This document shows, piece by piece, positions 1-4,937 of a stretch of DNA of 5,163 bases. Where the stretch lies: assembly GCA_037131145.1 (NCBI GenBank), contig JBAXRP010000298.1:1-5163 (forward strand). Reading direction: 5' to 3'. How positions within the stretch are numbered: position 1 is the stretch's first letter; each line of letters begins with the position of its first letter. The notes beneath the pieces are model-generated. The model saw only the letters and a list, made by a program, of their open reading frames with translations, made no database searches and was not told where the DNA came from. This stretch comes from CAIVAT01 sp037131145 (GTDB lineage: Bacteria > Bacteroidota > Bacteroidia > Bacteroidales > FEN-979). Position numbers and translations under genes: made by a program.

Positions 1-458
1 CCCGAGATTACCTGCATTTCGCCCGTGCGGTAACGTGCGACTTCAATTTTATGCATCCCGCTATACCCTGTTGGAAAAAGTGCGGAATGCCATGCAAATA
101 ATCTCTCTTCTGTCAAAGGTTGCAGATAGTTTTGGGTAGTATCGAGCATCATGTCCACAATGCCTTCAACGTTTCTGTCGATGGAGCTTAACCCTGCCGC
201 GTCAATCCCTAAACGCCGCGCAATAGAAGAACGAACCTGCCCGTAGTTGAGGGATTCACCCTCTATTTCCGAAGATTTTACAACGTCAAGCGTAAGCGTG
301 TTTAGCATAGCTTCTTCTTTCGTTGAGAAGCCGATTGCCTTCATCTGTCCTGAAATTTTCCCCTGCAAATTGCGGACTTCGCCAAATATGGCGCTGATAA
401 CCGCATCTTTCCAGGTAAAATTTGTCCATTCCTGATGTTGATAAATGTATTTAGCCAT
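1..458 (-). CDS. Fic family protein, N-terminal part (DUF4172/Fic_N type), truncated by window edge
   Basis: Reading leftward from ATG 458-456, the frame is open for 152 codons and leaves the window before a stop. The N-terminus (MAKYIYQHQEWTNFTW) and the stretch LTLDVVKSSEIEGESLN match the DUF4172-Fic architecture as I remember it; such proteins are usually about 370 residues, so more than half is missing. Residues 62-67 (SSEIEG) fit the (S/T)xxxE(G/N) inhibitory-helix motif of class II Fic enzymes, whose Glu blocks productive ATP binding. RSSIARRLG (76-84), DRNVEGIVDMMLD (94-106) and LFAWHSALFPTGYSGMHKI (120-138) are further family signatures. The catalytic HPFx(D/E)GNGR loop is not in view, so activity cannot be judged. 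Fic enzymes typically transfer AMP to target-protein hydroxyls in the cytoplasm; targets of this subfamily are not inferable here. The gene is divergent from the PIN gene and has a consensus -7 element at 487-480. No clear Shine-Dalgarno precedes the ATG, as is usual in Bacteroidota. Confidence 0.9.
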   Translation of the reverse strand, partial: MAKYIYQHQEWTNFTWKDAVISAIFGEVRNLQGKISGQMKAIGFSTKEEAMLNTLTLDVVKSSEIEGESLNYGQVRSSIARRLGIDAAGLSSIDRNVEGIVDMMLDTTQNYLQPLTEERLFAWHSALFPTGYSGMHKIEVARYRTGEMQVIS

Positions 459-479
459 TTGTTGTAAATTATCTTGCGG

Positions 480-487
480 CAAATATA
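480..487 (-). promoter_or_regulatory. Bacteroidota-type -7 element for the Fic gene
   Basis: The minus strand reads TATATTTG, an exact match to TAnnTTTG, 21 bases upstream of the ATG at 458. This implies a very short leader. A TTTG on the same strand (505-502) is only about 14 bases further up, shorter than the usual ~19-base spacing, so the -33 box is uncertain. Confidence 0.5.
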
Positions 488-494
488 ACAACCA

Positions 495-516
495 TTCGCC
501 GCAAAAAAGCGGAGAA
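495..516. repeat. Hairpin with A6 loop upstream of the Fic gene
   Basis: CCGC (499-502) and GCGG (509-512) flank six A residues. The stem extends through TTC (495-497) and GAA (514-516) across one G.A mismatch. A T6 run at 523-528 makes it terminator-like on the plus strand, although no plus-strand gene precedes it in view. On the minus strand it lies just upstream of the Fic -7 element. Confidence 0.45.
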
Positions 517-533
517 TAAAAATTTTTTAACTC

Positions 534-555
534 TGCGCAACTTTGTGCGACTTTG
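534..555. repeat. Short imperfect CTTTG/TGCG tandem motif
   Basis: TGCGCAACTTTG (534-545) is followed at once by TGCGACTTTG (546-555) and then CGG. Intergenic remnants built from CTTTGCG units are common in Bacteroidota genomes as I remember them. No function is implied. Confidence 0.35.
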
Positions 556-665
556 CGGTTGCAGTCCTTCAGGAACGATACCTCAGCCTGCGGCCTTTGC
601 ACAAAAATCTTTTCCATTTTACTTGATTTTAAAGTTAAACATTGATTTTAGTTACTGTGAATGCC

Positions 666-696
666 GGGGGAGGTCGGGAGGGGTGGTATAGAGGGG
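666..696 (+). other. G-rich patch, possible G-quadruplex
   Basis: There are four G runs of three or more, at 666-670, 676-678, 680-683 and 693-696, with loops of 5, 1 and 9 bases. A further GCCCGGGGG lies at 713-721. It is the only such patch in an otherwise AT-rich intergenic region, about 60 bases upstream of the PIN -7 element. Folding is inferred from run spacing only. Confidence 0.35.
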
Positions 697-752
697 TGTG
701 AATTATCGATGGTGCCCGGGGGATACAAAACAATACTTCTAAAAAACTTCTG

Positions 753-760
753 TATCTTTG
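753..760 (+). promoter_or_regulatory. Bacteroidota-type -7 element for the PIN gene
   Basis: TATCTTTG matches TAnnTTTG exactly and ends 19 bases before the ATG at 780. No clear TTTG -33 box is seen at the expected distance. It would drive the PIN gene and the overlapping downstream ORF as one transcript. Confidence 0.5.
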
Positions 761-779
761 TTTAAAAGAAAGAGACTCC

Positions 780-1052
780 ATGAACCAAAGATTAAGGATT
801 TATCTCGATACCTCTGTTCCGAATTTTCTTTTTGCGGATGATTCTCCGGAAAAAATGGAGATTACGCTGGATTTATTCATCAATTTTATCAAGCCATCAA
901 TATATCGGTCTTTTATCTCGCCTGTTGTTATTGCTGAAATTGAGGAAACAAAGGATGACAATAAAAGGATTCAACTGCTCAATTGGGAGTTGGGGTATCG
1001 GCATGAATTAAGAATAATCACACCTTTAGAACTTATGGATTATGGAATCTAA
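780..1052 (+). CDS. PIN-domain (VapC-like) toxin homologue with apparent internal deletion
   Basis: The N-terminus RLRIYLDTSVPNFLFADD, followed by SPEKMEITLDLF and FISPVVIAEIEETKD, is a clear PIN-domain ribonuclease start with metal-binding Asp10 and a conserved acidic residue around Glu53. Full proteins of this subfamily are usually about 150-165 residues; this one has 90. The end, GYRHELRIITPLELMDYGI, resembles the normal C-terminus of the family (GY...I.I.TPLEV..Y). The N-terminal third therefore seems joined to the genuine C-terminus near residues 68-72. What is missing is the middle, including the DALHIA-like helix and the W/DxxH-type segment that carry the remaining catalytic acids. Sequence fact: the frame is intact and promoter-linked. 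Inference: an in-frame deletion of roughly 60-70 codons gave a catalytically dead remnant. The ATG start is supported by the -7 element 19 bases upstream. The stop overlaps the start of the next ORF. Confidence 0.75.
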   Translation: MNQRLRIYLDTSVPNFLFADDSPEKMEITLDLFINFIKPSIYRSFISPVVIAEIEETKDDNKRIQLLNWELGYRHELRIITPLELMDYGI

Positions 1053-1212
1053 AGTATCAAAAGCACAGGAAGAAGTTTGGGAATGGAAGGATTCATTGTT
1101 TGAGGAATTAAAAAACATCCCGAAAGAAAAGAGGTTGGATTTTATTCGAAAGAAAGTAAAGAAAACCCTTGAGCAAATCAGTCATCCTTCGGAAAAGCCA
1201 TACGTTGCCTGA
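1042..1212 (+). CDS. Small ORF overlapping the PIN gene, possible antitoxin partner (56 aa)
   Basis: ATG at 1042 lies in the +1 frame and overlaps the last 11 bases of the PIN gene, an arrangement typical of translationally coupled toxin-antitoxin pairs. The product is highly charged (MESKVSKAQEEVWEWKDSLF at the start, then KNIPKEKRLDFIRKKVKK) and is predicted to be almost wholly helical, with no membrane segment. I remember similar short proteins with an EVWEWK-like motif next to this PIN subfamily, but cannot confirm the family. Codon use resembles the PIN gene, which supports real coding. If it is an antitoxin, it has been kept although its toxin is probably inactive. Alternative: a non-antitoxin hypothetical protein. 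Confidence 0.6.
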   Translation: MESKVSKAQEEVWEWKDSLFEELKNIPKEKRLDFIRKKVKKTLEQISHPSEKPYVA

Positions 1213-1329
1213 TCGGGCACACCGTTAACTTCAACCTGGCAATGCGCACTCCTTGGGGGATGGTTGAAAAATATCGAGGATGAATCCTCCTCCAAACCCT
1301 AACAGGAAAAATTTCTTATGTTTTCTTTT

Positions 1330-1359
1330 AACCTTGTAACAAGGGTTTCGGATTTTTTT
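1330..1359 (+). terminator. Weak terminator-like hairpin before the surface-protein gene
   Basis: CCTTG (1332-1336) and CAAGG (1340-1344) form a 5-bp stem with loop TAA, extended by AA/TT around one bulged G. A T7 run follows at 1353-1359 after an 8-base gap. It could end the PIN-operon transcript. The stem is short and the gap is longer than ideal. Confidence 0.35.
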
Positions 1360-1435
1360 GATAGGTTACTGATAATTTTCTGGCTGTTTGTTCAAGATTT
1401 CGTATTACTTTTATTGGCTTAAAACCCCCTCAACC

Positions 1436-4036
1436 ATGAAGAAATTTTATGCATTGGTGATCCTGATTTGCATCACGTTCACCGCTATCGGACAGGTAAG
1501 TATCAACAACGACAACAGCGGGCCCGATCCTTCGGCGATGCTCGATGTAAAATCTACTGACCGGGGATTTCTCCCGCCCCGGATGACGACCGGGCAGATG
1601 AATTCCATCGTCACCCCTTTGGAAGGTTTGCTGGTTTACAACACTTCCGTTAATTCACTTTATTGGTTTAATGGCACAACCTGGAAGCGGTTCAACGAAT
1701 TCAACTACACTGAAACGGATCCAATTTTTAGCGCTCATCCGGCCAACGGGATTACGACATTGGAAATTGGAAACTGGAACACGGCGTATTCCAACAGGAT
1801 TACCGTCGCCAGCGGAACTGCGCCGCTCAGCCTCTCCATTGCCGGGAACCTACTGACCGGTTCCATCACGGCGGCAAATTCGTCCACCAACGGCTACCTG
1901 ACCTCCACCGATTGGAATACCTTCAACGCCAAACAAAATGCTCTTACGCTCGGAAACGTCATTTCATCCGACATGTCTATTTCCGGCGGCAACAACGCGG
2001 TGATCGGCAGCGGGCTGAACCTTACGATCACCAAAGGGAGCCTGATCTCTGCTGATTTGACCATCACCGGCGGAAGCAACGCCGTTCTGGGAAGCGGCGC
2101 TGCATTAACAGTAAACAAAGGAAACCTCACCGAAGCCACATCTTCGGTATTAACGATTACCGGCGGAACCAACGCGGCGCTTGGAACGGGAACAACCATC
2201 CAGGTGAAACAGGCAACCACCAGCCAATCGGGCTACCTTACCTCCACAGACTGGAACACTTTCAACAACAAACAAAGCGCCCTGGCCTTTGGAAATCTTA
2301 CCTCCAGCGACATTACCGTGACCGGCGGCAGCAGTGCAGTAAAAGGAACAGGAGCCACCCTGGCCATCAACAAGGGTAACCTCACCGAAACCGGTTCATC
2401 CGTGCTGACCATCACAGGTGGGAGCAACTCTGTTTTGGGCGCCGGTTCAACCATCCAGGTGAAACAGGCCACCACCAACCAATCAGGATATCTGAGTACC
2501 GCTGATTTTAATAGCTTTAAAAATAAGGTGAGCAGCCAGTGGACGGCCAACGGCGCAAAACTTCATTACAATACCGGCAATGTTGGCGTAGGAACCTCAA
2601 ACCCGCAAAGCAAGATTGATATCGCCGGAAATGCCGTGATTGGATCGACATATTCAGGAAACAATGCCGCGCCGGCTAATGGATTGCTGGTAGAAGGAAA
2701 GGCAGGTTTTGGTACTGTAACCCCCGCTGCTTCTGCTGCGTTGGAGGTGACAAGTACCAACTCAGGCGTACTGCTTCCCCGCATGACCCGCGCCCAGCGA
2801 AACGCCATTGCCACTCCTGCCGAAGGGTTGATGGTTTATTGCCTGAACTGCGGAACCAGCGGCGCCCTGAGCATCTTTACCAGCGGCGCCTGGCTCACCT
2901 TTTCGCCTTGCGCCACCCTTGCACCAGCCGCGGGAACCCATTTGATGTCGCAAGGGCAGGTTGTCTGGAACTGGCTTCCCGTTTCCGGCGCGGCCGGTTA
3001 TAAATGGAACACGGTGGCCGATTATGAAACTGCTACCGACATGGGTACCGCTCTGACCAAAACCGAAACAGGTACGGTTTGCGATACTACCTACACCCGC
3101 TACATTTGGGCTTACAGCAATTGCGGCGAATCGGCCATGACCACGCTTTCAGCCACTGTTCCTGCCACTCCGCCGGATGCTCCCACCGATGGCGTTAACA
3201 CAGCAACCCAAACTTCCATTGTCTGGAACTGGAATGCATCAGCAGGCGCCACCGGCTATAAATGGAACACAACCAACAATTATTCCACTGCCATCGACAT
3301 GGGAACGGACACCACCAAAACCGAAACCGGCGACACCTGTGGAACTGCTTACACCCGTTTCGTATGGGCGTACAACGGCTGTGGATACTCGCCTGTGGAT
3401 ACACTCACGCAATCGACCTTGCCCTGTTGGGCTTGCGGAATTTCAACGATGACCATCAACCACGTTGCTGGAGCGGTAGCCCCGGTTACAAAAACCACCA
3501 CGTATGGCACCGTTACCAATATCCCGGGTGAGCTTACAAAATGCTGGATCACCAAAAACCTTGGCGCCACGCAGCAAGCCACGGCAGTAAGCGACGCCAC
3601 CGAAGCCTCGGCCGGCTGGTACTGGCAGTTTAACCGCAAACAGGGTTACAAAAATGATGGCTCAACAACTCCTGCATGGACTATCACAAGCATAAATGAG
3701 AGTTCCGACTGGCTCACCGCCAACGACCCATGCAACCTCGAACTTGGAACCCAATGGCGCATCCCCACCTACACAGAATGGTACAACGTGGATAACACAG
3801 GCGGTTGGACTACGTGGGCCGGCCCATGGGGATCAGGATTGAAACTCCATGCTGCCGGGTATCTCAGCTACAGCGGTGGTTCGCTGGACTACAGGGGCAC
3901 GGACGGCATCTACTGGAGCAGTACGCAGGGCAGCGCGGCGCTCGGCTGGTACCTGAACGTCGGCAGTAGCTACAGCTACATGGGCTACGACGGCAAGGCG
4001 TACGGCTTTAGCCTGCGCTGTTTGAGAGACAATTAA
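1436..4036 (+). CDS. Secreted modular surface protein with tail-fibre-like repeats, two FN3-like domains and a FISUMP / C-type-lectin-like C-terminus
   Basis: 866 residues from ATG 1436. An in-frame TTG at 1388 would add 16 residues before MKKFYALVILICITFTAIGQ, a clean signal peptide, so 1436 is preferred. Layout: signal peptide 1-19; LDVxSTxxGxLxPRMT module 34-87; beta-rich repeats with GYLTSTDWNTFN motifs about 152-364; NVGVGTSNPQSKIDIAGN-type segment about 380-430; second PRMT-type module 435-489; two FN3-like repeats about 497-579 and 580-662 (period 86 residues, each with WNW, GYKWNT, TR(Y/F).WAY and two Cys); FISUMP / C-lectin-like domain about 664-866 (CWITKNLGATQQA, WRIPTYTEW, YWSSTQ, GFSLRC). 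Such domains serve as ligand-binding heads, several of them diversified by retroelements. The protein is probably exported and displayed on a stalk of repeats; the ligand is unknown. No type IX sorting domain, lipobox or outer-membrane anchor is evident. Only a weak -7 candidate (TAATTTTC, 1373-1380) was found. Residues 810-857 have codon use unlike the rest. Confidence 0.9.
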   Translation: MKKFYALVILICITFTAIGQVSINNDNSGPDPSAMLDVKSTDRGFLPPRMTTGQMNSIVTPLEGLLVYNTSVNSLYWFNGTTWKRFNEFNYTETDPIFSAHPANGITTLEIGNWNTAYSNRITVASGTAPLSLSIAGNLLTGSITAANSSTNGYLTSTDWNTFNAKQNALTLGNVISSDMSISGGNNAVIGSGLNLTITKGSLISADLTITGGSNAVLGSGAALTVNKGNLTEATSSVLTITGGTNAALGTGTTIQVKQATTSQSGYLTSTDWNTFNNKQSALAFGNLTSSDITVTGGSSAVKGTGATLAINKGNLTETGSSVLTITGGSNSVLGAGSTIQVKQATTNQSGYLSTADFNSFKNKVSSQWTANGAKLHYNTGNVGVGTSNPQSKIDIAGNAVIGSTYSGNNAAPANGLLVEGKAGFGTVTPAASAALEVTSTNSGVLLPRMTRAQRNAIATPAEGLMVYCLNCGTSGALSIFTSGAWLTFSPCATLAPAAGTHLMSQGQVVWNWLPVSGAAGYKWNTVADYETATDMGTALTKTETGTVCDTTYTRYIWAYSNCGESAMTTLSATVPATPPDAPTDGVNTATQTSIVWNWNASAGATGYKWNTTNNYSTAIDMGTDTTKTETGDTCGTAYTRFVWAYNGCGYSPVDTLTQSTLPCWACGISTMTINHVAGAVAPVTKTTTYGTVTNIPGELTKCWITKNLGATQQATAVSDATEASAGWYWQFNRKQGYKNDGSTTPAWTITSINESSDWLTANDPCNLELGTQWRIPTYTEWYNVDNTGGWTTWAGPWGSGLKLHAAGYLSYSGGSLDYRGTDGIYWSSTQGSAALGWYLNVGSSYSYMGYDGKAYGFSLRCLRDN
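1889..2527 (+). repeat. Internal tandem repeats in the surface-protein stalk
   Basis: The motif GYLTSTDWNTFN (third copy degenerate, GYLSTADFNSFK) begins at 1889, 2228 and 2483. The last two are exactly 255 bases (85 codons) apart; the first interval is 339 bases because it carries one extra 28-codon unit. Inside lie five copies of a ~28-residue unit of the form TITGGSNAVLGSGxxLxVxKG. ACCATCCAGGTGAAACAGGC recurs at 2195 and 2450, exactly one period apart. Similar motifs occur in phage tail-fibre proteins. Confidence 0.85.
2924..3424 (+). repeat. Duplicated FN3-like domain coding repeat
   Basis: Two ~86-codon units encode the paired domains. The GGYTATAAATGGAACAC block begins at 2996 and again at 3254, 258 bases apart. 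Each unit carries VVWNW or IVWNW, GYKWNT, T(D/E)MGT- or IDMGT-type, TKTETG and a WAY-Cys pattern. Divergence between copies shows the duplication is not recent. Confidence 0.75.
3863..4033 (+). other. Candidate DGR variable repeat (VR) at the 3' end of the surface-protein gene
   Basis: Of the 48 codons from 3863 to 4006, 30 end in C, 14 in G, 4 in T and none in A. Of the 48 codons immediately before (3719-3862), 12 end in A. Apparently variable positions use TAC, GGC, AGC, GAC, CTC, GTC, ATC and AAC, all reachable from AAC by changing only adenines. Fixed anchors are YWSSTQ, a Trp at 3947-3949, KAYGF and SLRCLRDN. Known DGR target proteins diversify the same C-lectin-like C-terminus by adenine-specific mutagenic retrohoming. 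No matching template was seen elsewhere in the window on either strand, so the template and reverse transcriptase would be outside it. Exact boundaries are uncertain. Confidence 0.6.
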
Positions 4037-4095
4037 CTTTGATTTATTTGATCCTTTGACACTTTAAATTTTTTATTTTTTTTATTTTTTATCCC

Positions 4096-4119
4096 ACCGC
4101 GAAGCGGTCGAAATTTTTT
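4096..4119 (+). terminator. Hairpin plus T-run after the surface-protein gene
   Basis: ACCGC (4096-4100) and GCGGT (4104-4108) form a GC-rich stem with loop GAA, followed by a T6 run at 4114-4119 after CGAAA. It lies 60 bases past the stop and reads as an intrinsic terminator. Because DGR variable repeats are often followed by a small hairpin that aids retrohoming, it could instead or also serve that role. A T-rich tract (about 4066-4090) precedes it. Confidence 0.55.
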
Positions 4120-4126
4120 GGGAAAA

Positions 4127-4260
4127 CCACCTCAACTCCAGTCCCCTTCAATGCAAGCCACCTCAACCGCAGGCACCTTCGTTTGGAAAGCCACCTCAAC
4201 CGCAGACCCCTTCGTTTGGAAAGCCACCTCAACCCCCGGCCCCTTCTCCTTGGAGGGGCT
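4127..4260. repeat. Four-copy ~33-bp intergenic tandem repeat
   Basis: CCACCTCAAC begins at 4127, 4158, 4191 and 4224, with periods of 31, 33 and 33 bases. The middle copies share a CGCAG...CCTTCGTTTGGAAAG body. The last copy runs into GCCCCT (4239-4244) and AGGGGC (4254-4259), a 6-bp inverted repeat. The 33-bp period keeps a spurious frame open; no start signal or known product supports coding. Confidence 0.7.
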
Positions 4261-4462
4261 AACATGGCTTCTGGATAGGCAGTATTTACTAATGTTTTAG
4301 AGGGTAGTGCCTAAAAACTGTCAACTTTACTGACACGTATTCAAATCGTACACGCCTAATTTGTAAACAAATGACAAGCTAATTAAAGGCTTGTAACCCC
4401 TTGCAAAATTACGTTAATTCCCTTTCAAAAAATCTGAAGCTACCTGAAATACTTTTATGAAA

Positions 4463-4484
4463 AAAATTAGCCATCGCTAATTTT
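4463..4484. repeat. Perfect inverted repeat, 9-bp stem with CATC loop
   Basis: AAAATTAGC (4463-4471) and GCTAATTTT (4476-4484) are exact reverse complements around CATC. With A residues before and T-rich sequence after, it could act as a weak bidirectional terminator or a protein-binding site. It sits alone, far from either neighbouring gene. Confidence 0.6.
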
Positions 4485-4627
4485 GAATTATTATTTCTTA
4501 TCGAAAATCACCTTTTCAGATAGCAAAACAACAATCCATTGCCGGGTATAAAGATAATATCGGGGGACCATGGGGATACCTCAAAATTTATTATTTGTTA
4601 ATCCCGGTATTTTTTTGTATTATTCTG

Positions 4628-4647
4628 TATTAATTAGTATTAATTAG
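4628..4647. repeat. Two perfect tandem copies of TATTAATTAG
   Basis: The 10-bp unit occurs at 4628-4637 and 4638-4647, placing equivalent bases about one helical turn apart. It is about 55 bases upstream of the -7 element of the helix-turn-helix gene, a plausible place for an operator or regulator site. Function is inferred from position only. Confidence 0.5.
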
Positions 4648-4701
4648 TTCATATTCAAGTAGTTGTTAATAACTTTATCGGAAATATCATGTTTGGATGT
4701 C

Positions 4702-4709
4702 TACTTTTG
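4702..4709 (+). promoter_or_regulatory. Bacteroidota-type -7 element for the helix-turn-helix gene
   Basis: TACTTTTG matches TAnnTTTG exactly, 25 bases before the ATG at 4735. A TTTG at 4692-4695 is too close to be the -33 box, and no good -33 match is seen near 4675-4682. Confidence 0.5.
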
Positions 4710-4734
4710 CCGCATGTAATTTAAACTATAAATC

Positions 4735-4917
4735 ATGGACAAAATGTTAAGAATCGAAAAACCGGTAACGGCCAAATATGTTTGTAAAATTATAGGAGTT
4801 AGTCGACCTGCACTTCACAGATATAGTAAATCAGGCATTGTACGCTCTTATAAATTAGGTGGCAAGCTTTTTTATTTTGAGACCGAGGTAATGGAAGACC
4901 TGCGAAAGTGCCGGTAA
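4735..4917 (+). CDS. Small excisionase/MerR-like helix-turn-helix DNA-binding protein (60 aa)
   Basis: Residues 12-34 (TAKYVCKIIGVSRPALHRYSKSG) form a helix-turn-helix of the HTH_17/excisionase type, with the turn at IIGVSR and the recognition helix at PALHRYSKSG. Residues 35-57 (IVRSYKLGGKLFYFETEVME) supply the beta-wing and final helix typical of the family. The length is normal for a stand-alone single-domain member. Such proteins act as recombination directionality factors or small transcription regulators and are frequent in Bacteroidota mobile elements. No integrase is adjacent in view, so the role cannot be settled. ATG 4735 sits 25 bases after a consensus -7 element; an internal ATG at 4744 is a less likely start. 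A palindrome covers the stop codon. The next ORF starts 74 bases downstream on the same strand and may be co-transcribed. Confidence 0.85.
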   Translation: MDKMLRIEKPVTAKYVCKIIGVSRPALHRYSKSGIVRSYKLGGKLFYFETEVMEDLRKCR

Positions 4918-4922
4918 ACCGG
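4911..4922. repeat. Palindrome across the helix-turn-helix gene stop codon
   Basis: CCGGT (4911-4915) and ACCGG (4918-4922) are perfect inverted copies separated by AA. The stop codon TAA (4915-4917) lies in the centre. It has no T-run, so it is not a standard terminator. Confidence 0.45.
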
Positions 4923-4937
4923 TCGGCGAAAAGAAGC

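Larger units (their letters stand above)
459..779. other. Divergent intergenic region between the Fic and PIN genes
   Basis: I see no gene in these 321 bases. They hold the Fic -7 element (480-487), a hairpin (495-516), a short CTTTG-type tandem motif (534-555), an AT-rich stretch (about 600-655), a G-rich patch (666-720) and the -7 element of the PIN gene (753-760). The abrupt change from AT-rich to G-rich at about 661 is unusual for this background. Confidence 0.7.
4301..4734. other. AT-rich non-coding region upstream of the helix-turn-helix gene
   Basis: I see no gene in these 434 bases. They hold a perfect 9-bp-stem inverted repeat (4463-4484), a short GAAAA/TTTTC dyad (4503-4517), a G-rich island (about 4561-4577) in otherwise AT-rich DNA, a doubled TATTAATTAG (4628-4647) and a -7 element (4702-4709). 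The first 25 bases (AGGGTAGTGCC onward) look slightly like an IS end, but no second end was found. Confidence 0.6.

Noticed and set aside
247..435. 62-codon plus-strand frame opposite the Fic gene
   Set aside because: The minus strand here encodes a clear Fic N-terminus; the plus-strand product has no recognisable features.
1213..1260. Possible template repeat for the variable region (AACTTCAACCTGGC)
   Set aside because: Only a few bases resemble the variable repeat, and the anchor sequences around YWSSTQ and GFSLRC are absent.
1276..1289. GAGGA/TCCTC hairpin with TGAA loop
   Set aside because: The 5-bp stem has no T-run or gene-end context; it is likely chance.
1388..1435. Upstream TTG start adding 16 residues to the surface protein
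   Set aside because: The extension would bury the signal peptide behind an aromatic-rich segment; ATG 1436 gives a canonical MKK signal sequence.
1894..3639. Several long minus-strand and off-frame open frames inside the surface-protein gene
   Set aside because: They mirror the low stop-codon density of the GC-rich, repetitive Thr/Ala/Gly codons on the main strand. Their translations are compositionally odd and lack domains.
4127..4233. Evenly spaced repeats considered as a CRISPR array
   Set aside because: The 33-bp period is continuous: units are similar along their whole length, leaving no unique spacers, and no cas gene is nearby.
4118..4300. 60-codon plus-strand frame with an 11-residue repeat
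   Set aside because: It starts at a TTG inside the T-run of the preceding hairpin, is kept open by the 33-bp tandem repeat, has no promoter or ribosome binding site and ends in unrelated residues. It is treated as non-coding repeat DNA.
4301..4325. Possible insertion-sequence end (AGGGTAGTGCC onward)
   Set aside because: No inverted partner, target-site duplication or transposase was found in the window.
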